Assembly: GCA_019057975.1 (NCBI GenBank)
Contig: JAHLWJ010000333.1
Span: forward strand, 1 to 5,177
Source: Promethearchaeota archaeon
Lineage (GTDB): Archaea > Asgardarchaeota > Lokiarchaeia > Sigynarchaeales > SOKP01
Direction: 5' to 3'
Length of the DNA: 5,177 bases
In this document: positions 4,930 to 5,177 of the stretch, piece after piece
Position numbering within the stretch: position 1 is the first letter of the stretch
How the letters are laid out: each line of letters opens with the position of its first letter
The notes under the pieces: model-generated
Databases searched by the model: none
Seen by the model: only the letters and a program-made list of their open reading frames with translations
Told to the model about the DNA's origin: nothing
Position numbers and translations under genes: made by a program

Positions 4930-5130
4930 ATTCTTAGAATGTAGAGCAACTTTCAGAGCTAATTGAAATTTGCAGACGAAAGAATGTAAAAAGTAAAGGA
5001 AGTTATGAATGAGTCTCATTTAAGTTCTAAGAATTGACCCCAAGATGTTGAATAGCCTAAGATGGAAACTAAGGTGAAAGATAACTTGGGGTTTTGCATT
5101 GCCTAGGGTAGACAGTAAGGTCAATACTTT
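4930..5130 (+). ncRNA. Candidate structured RNA or attenuator-like leader
   Basis: Downstream of the promoter several inverted repeats lie in the would-be transcript. ATTCTTAGAA (4930-4939) pairs perfectly with 5025-5034. ACCCCAAG (5037-5044) pairs perfectly with CTTGGGGT (5085-5092), which is followed by TTTT. AAGAATTGACC (5029-5039) pairs with GGTCAATACTT (5119-5129) with one mismatch. ATTGCCT (5098-5104) can instead pair with 5118-5125 with one bulge. The first and third helices share 5029-5034, and the third and fourth share 5119-5125, so they exclude each other. Such switching is typical of riboswitch or attenuator leaders. I recognise no known family. A downstream gene would lie past the right edge. 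Confidence 0.35.
5005..5037 (+). other. Possible 10-codon leader peptide
   Basis: ATG at 5005 preceded by AAAGGAAG at about 4995-5002 encodes MNESHLSSKN and stops with TGA at 5035-5037. It covers the 3' arm of the first helix (5025-5034) and ends exactly where the ACCCCAAG hairpin begins, an arrangement like that of translation-controlled attenuators. Three serines in ten residues is the only bias. So short a frame easily arises by chance. Confidence 0.2.
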
Positions 5131-5162
5131 AAAGATTTATTTACAGACTATTAATCTTTTTT
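5131..5162 (+). terminator. Weak hairpin plus T-run
   Basis: AAAGATT (5131-5137) pairs with AATCTTT (5153-5159), continuing as a T-run to 5162. The stem has only one G-C pair and a 15-nt loop, so termination would be inefficient. If it works, it would end an RNA of about 230 nt starting near 4930. Confidence 0.2.
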
Positions 5163-5177
5163 CATCAGGACCTCTGT

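Noticed and set aside
5098..5128. Further copy of the GGGTAG-type repeat (GGGTAGACAGTAAGGTCAAT)
   Set aside because: Resembles the repeat near 4793-4818 only with several gaps; not better than chance by eye.

Overview
The window looks like a piece of a low-GC anaerobic bacterial chromosome, or a metagenomic contig from such an organism. Firmicutes-like or Atribacterota-like is my best guess: Shine-Dalgarno sites are strong AGGAGG types, the gene set is bacterial, and most of the window is very AT-rich. The taxonomic call is weak. All recognisable genes are on the minus strand; the last 600 bases carry plus-strand signals.

Positions 1-1023 hold the 5' part of hflK, the SPFH/band-7 partner of the membrane protease FtsH. 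It runs off the left edge inside an 18-bp tandem repeat that encodes a repeated IEPKEA tail. This gene is visibly more GC-rich than almost everything else here.

Positions 1251-3084 look like a rearranged accessory island. It contains a small complete tyrosine recombinase (1251-1892), a 68-bp palindromic element with 15-bp terminal inverted repeats (1927-1994), and a cysteine-rich DUF2284 putative metal-binding protein (1991-2659). Next come a one-sided second copy of the palindrome's end (2684-2709) and a composite broken gene (2675-3084). In that broken gene a lipoprotein signal peptide is joined to the catalytic C-terminus of a second recombinase, which runs into an out-of-frame fragment resembling the N-terminus of an adenine-specific DNA methyltransferase. 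The two recombinase sequences are clearly related, and both adjoin the same repeated end sequence, so recombinase-mediated or insertion-mediated shuffling is the natural reading.

Positions 3100-3523 are AT-rich and have no gene. They hold phased A-tracts (probably curved DNA), a 20-bp direct repeat at 40-bp spacing, and one copy of a 24-bp repeat. Positions 3524-4501 encode a membrane protein that fuses a MauE/DoxX-like domain (CGCFG motif) to a rhodanese domain predicted to lie outside the cytoplasm, so a redox or sulfur role at the cell surface is likely. A second copy of the 24-bp repeat lies upstream of it (4803-4826), inside a frameshifted remnant of a small plus-strand membrane protein.

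The right end has a good plus-strand sigma-A promoter (TTGACA, 17 bp, extended -10 TGnTAGATT). It is followed by roughly 200 bases with several perfect, partly mutually exclusive inverted repeats and a possible 10-codon leader peptide. I read this as a candidate structured RNA or attenuator-type leader whose target lies beyond the window. I could not assign it to a known RNA family.
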